A stretch of 23,277 bases of DNA. It comes from JAWVEV01 sp033856535. Its GTDB lineage: Bacteria; Actinomycetota; Thermoleophilia; Miltoncostaeales; Miltoncostaeaceae. The stretch is taken from assembly GCA_033856535.1 (NCBI GenBank), contig JAWVEV010000206.1:1-23277 (forward strand), written 5' to 3'. The position numbers and the translations under genes are program-made. Positions 20,842 through 23,277 of this stretch are shown here, piece after piece. Position 1 is the stretch's first letter; the number at the start of each line of letters is the position of its first letter. The notes under the pieces were generated by a model. The model saw nothing but the letters and a program-made list of their open reading frames with translations, did no database searches and was not told where the DNA came from.

Positions 20842-23277
20842 GTGTCTGCGCCCGCCCGTATCTTGCCCGAACGCTATGACCCCGCGCCGGTCGAGTCCAA
20901 ATGGCAGGGGCTCTGGGAACGGGAGAAGGCCTTTCGCGCGGAGCCCGTGTCGCGCGACGGCGGGTCTCCGGACATGCCCGACGGGGCCAAGGCGTACGTG
21001 CTCGAGATGCTCCCGTACCCCTCGGGCGAGATCCACATGGGGCACGTCAAGAACTACACGATGGGCGACGTGATCGCGCATCAGCGCCGGCGTTCCGGCG
21101 CGCGCGTGTTCCACCCGATGGGCTACGACGCATTCGGTCTGCCGGCCGAGAACGCCGCAATCCGCACGGGCGAGCCGCCGGCGACGGTGACCCGGCGCAA
21201 CATCGCCCGCATCCGCACCCAGATGAAGCGGCTGGGCTTCGCGCTCGACTGGGACACCGAGCTCTCGACGGCCGAGCCGGACTACTACCGCTGGACCCAG
21301 TGGCTCTTCCTGCGAATGTTCGAGGCCGGCCTGGCCGAGCGCCGCCAGGCCGCGGTGAACTGGTGCCCGGTCGACCAGACCGTGCTCGCCAACGAGCAGG
21401 TGGTCGACGGCCACTGCGAGCGCTGCGGCGCCCTGGTCGAGCTGCGCCAGCTCACCCAGTGGTTCCTGCGCATCACCGACTACGCCGAGCGGCTGCTGGA
21501 CGACATGGCCGGCCTGGTCGACTGGCCGGAGCGCGTGCTGGCGATGCAGCGCAACTGGATCGGGCGCTCCGAGGGCGCCCGGGTCGTCTTCCGCACCGAG
21601 GACGGCGCGCACGAGATCCCGGTCTTCACGACCCGGCCGGACACGCTCTTCGGGGCGACCTTCTTCCTGCTGGCGCCGGAGCACCCGCTCGTGGCCGAGC
21701 TCGTCGCCGGGCGGCCCGAGGCCGAGGCGGTCACCGAGTACGTGCGCCGGGCGGTCCAGACGTCCCTCGCCGACCGCAGCGACGCCGAGAAGCCGAAGAC
21801 GGGCGTTGACACCGGCCGGCGCGTCGTGAACCCGGTGAACGGCGAGGAGCTGCCGATCTGGGTCGCCGACTACGTGCTCATGGACTACGGCACCGGCGCG
21901 ATCATGGCCGTGCCGGGCCACGACGAGCGCGACTTCGCGTTCGCGACGGCGTTCGGCCTGCCGATCCGGCGGGTGATCGCGCCCGAGGGCACCGCGCCGG
22001 ACGAGCCGCTCGAGGAGGCCTACTCGGGCCCGGGCCGGCTGGTGAACTCCGACTTCATCGACGGGCTGGAGGTCGACGAGGCGAAGCCCGCGATGGCCGC
22101 CTGGCTGCAGGAGCGCGACCTGGGCGAGGCGACCGTCGGCTACCGCCTGCGCGACTGGCTCATCTCGCGCCAGCGCTACTGGGGCGCGCCGATCCCGGTG
22201 ATCCACTGCCCGGACTGCGGCGTGGTGCCGGTGCCCGATGCCGACCTGCCGGTGCTGCTGCCCGACGTGGACGACTACGCGCCGAAGGGGCAGAGCCCGC
22301 TGGCGGCCAGCGAGGCGTTCGTGAACGTCGATTGCCCGGTCTGCGGCACGGCCGCCCGCCGCGAGACCGACACCATGGACACCTTCGTCGACTCGTCCTG
22401 GTACTTCCTGCGCTACACCGCGCCGGCCCTCACGACCGCGGCGTTCGAGCGCGAGGTCGTCGACTACTGGCTGCCGGTCGACCAGTACATCGGCGGGGTG
22501 GAGCACGCGGTGCTGCACCTGCTGTACGCCCGCTTCTTCACCAAGGTGCTCCACGACCTGGGCCTGGTCGGCTTCGTCGAGCCGTTCGCCCGCCTCTTCA
22601 CCCAGGGGATGATCTACCGCGACGGCGCGAAGATGAGCAAGAGCAAGGGCAACGTGGTCGCGCCCGACGAGATCGTCGACCGCTACGGGGCCGACACGCT
22701 GCGGCTCTACGTGCTCTTCATGGGGCCGGCGGCGGACGACATCGAGTGGAGCGACCAGGGCGTCGAGGGCCAGCGCCGCTTCCTGGACCGCCTGTGGCGC
22801 CTGGTGGCCGGCCAGGAGGCCGGGCCGCTGGCCGCGCGGCCGACGCTGGAGCAGCTGGCCGACGACCCGGTCGCGCTCGAGCTCGTGCGCAAGGCCGAGG
22901 CGACGGTGCAGAAGGCGACCGTCGACATCACCGAGCGCTTCTCGTTCCACACGGCCATCGCCGCGATCCAGGAGCTGGTGAACCTGGGCACGCGCGGCGT
23001 GTCGGCGGGCGAGCTGGGCGGGGCCGCCGGCGCGCAGGCGCTGAGATACGCCTCGCAGACGGCGGTCTCGCTGCTCTTCCCGTTTGCGCCGCACGTCGCC
23101 TCGGAGCTCTGGGAGGCGCTCGGCGGCGGCTCGCTGCACCGCGAGACCTGGCCCCAGGCGGACCCCGCGTTCCTCGTGCGCGACGTGGTGACCGTGGTGG
23201 TGCAGGTGAACGGCAAGCTGCGCGACCGGCTCGAGGTGGCGCCCGGCACGCCGGACGCCGAGGTGGTCGCGCTGGCG
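20842..23277 (+). CDS. leuS: Leucyl-tRNA synthetase (3' end outside the window)
   Basis: A class I aminoacyl-tRNA synthetase; 812 residues are visible and the frame is open at the window edge, so a few tens of residues are probably missing. The HIGH motif is HMGH at residues 65-68 in YPSGEIHMGHVKNYTMGD, preceded by the LeuS N-terminus RYDPAPVESKWQGLWE. The editing domain shows TTRPDTLFGATFF and GAIMAVPGHDERDF. KMSKS is present exactly at 597-601 (KMSKSKGNVV), and FVDSSWYFLRY is also characteristic. Cys-pair motifs (NWCPVDQ, CERCG, CPDCG, CPVCG) suggest zinc-binding knuckles. The GTG at 20842 gives the expected N-terminus; only a weak GGA lies upstream, and a TTG at 20863 is a possible alternative. 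Divergent from the GNAT gene. Confidence 0.97.
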   Translation, partial: MSAPARILPERYDPAPVESKWQGLWEREKAFRAEPVSRDGGSPDMPDGAKAYVLEMLPYPSGEIHMGHVKNYTMGDVIAHQRRRSGARVFHPMGYDAFGLPAENAAIRTGEPPATVTRRNIARIRTQMKRLGFALDWDTELSTAEPDYYRWTQWLFLRMFEAGLAERRQAAVNWCPVDQTVLANEQVVDGHCERCGALVELRQLTQWFLRITDYAERLLDDMAGLVDWPERVLAMQRNWIGRSEGARVVFRTEDGAHEIPVFTTRPDTLFGATFFLLAPEHPLVAELVAGRPEAEAVTEYVRRAVQTSLADRSDAEKPKTGVDTGRRVVNPVNGEELPIWVADYVLMDYGTGAIMAVPGHDERDFAFATAFGLPIRRVIAPEGTAPDEPLEEAYSGPGRLVNSDFIDGLEVDEAKPAMAAWLQERDLGEATVGYRLRDWLISRQRYWGAPIPVIHCPDCGVVPVPDADLPVLLPDVDDYAPKGQSPLAASEAFVNVDCPVCGTAARRETDTMDTFVDSSWYFLRYTAPALTTAAFEREVVDYWLPVDQYIGGVEHAVLHLLYARFFTKVLHDLGLVGFVEPFARLFTQGMIYRDGAKMSKSKGNVVAPDEIVDRYGADTLRLYVLFMGPAADDIEWSDQGVEGQRRFLDRLWRLVAGQEAGPLAARPTLEQLADDPVALELVRKAEATVQKATVDITERFSFHTAIAAIQELVNLGTRGVSAGELGGAAGAQALRYASQTAVSLLFPFAPHVASELWEALGGGSLHRETWPQADPAFLVRDVVTVVVQVNGKLRDRLEVAPGTPDAEVVALA

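Noticed and set aside
20830..23139. A 769-residue open frame on the minus strand
   Set aside because: It is antisense to leuS, whose motifs are unambiguous; no family features are present.

Overview
The window is a 23.3 kb stretch of very GC-rich DNA with strong G/C preference at third codon positions, GTG starts, and short overlaps between genes. This suggests a high-GC actinobacterium. The mix of a homodimeric-type PDH E1, an ECF42 sigma factor and this Ebo-type cluster would fit the Thermoleophilia/Solirubrobacterales-like soil lineages, but that placement is inference, not shown by the sequence.

Left part (1-3793): a DGPF/YCII-like protein gene followed by an ECF sigma factor of the ECF42 type. 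A promoter matching the ECF42 consensus lies upstream, so the pair looks autoregulated. A MarR-type repressor and a 14-TM DHA2-type drug exporter are divergent, with a 25-bp near-perfect palindrome directly in front of the exporter start codon.

Middle (3794-9326): a minus-strand pyruvate dehydrogenase operon aceE - aceF(E2) - lpd with overlapping genes; the E2 carries an unusually acidic linker. It is followed by a gene-free stretch of about 450-550 bp, a winged-helix (HTH_42/AlkZ-like) protein whose start codon is unclear, a small membrane protein, a nitrilase-family amidohydrolase and a divergent VOC-family protein.

Right part (13134-20260): the most notable region is a seven-gene minus-strand operon. 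In transcription order it has a myo-inositol-1-phosphate-synthase-like cyclase, an EboC-type UbiA prenyltransferase, a sugar phosphate isomerase/epimerase-like TIM barrel, EboA, EboB (TatD-like hydrolase), EboE (TIM barrel) and EboF (alkaline phosphatase superfamily). This is an ebo/edb cluster, known from cyanobacteria (scytonemin precursor export), pseudomonads and eustigmatophyte plastids. The usual EboD (dehydroquinate-synthase-like sugar phosphate cyclase) is not visible, and an unrelated NAD-dependent sugar phosphate cyclase of the inositol phosphate synthase family occupies the head of the operon. This suggests a non-orthologous replacement and a prenylated cyclitol-type intermediate (inference).

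The right edge holds a GNAT acetyltransferase and a divergent leucyl-tRNA synthetase gene that runs off the window. Several stop codons sit inside compact GC hairpins that probably act as terminators.
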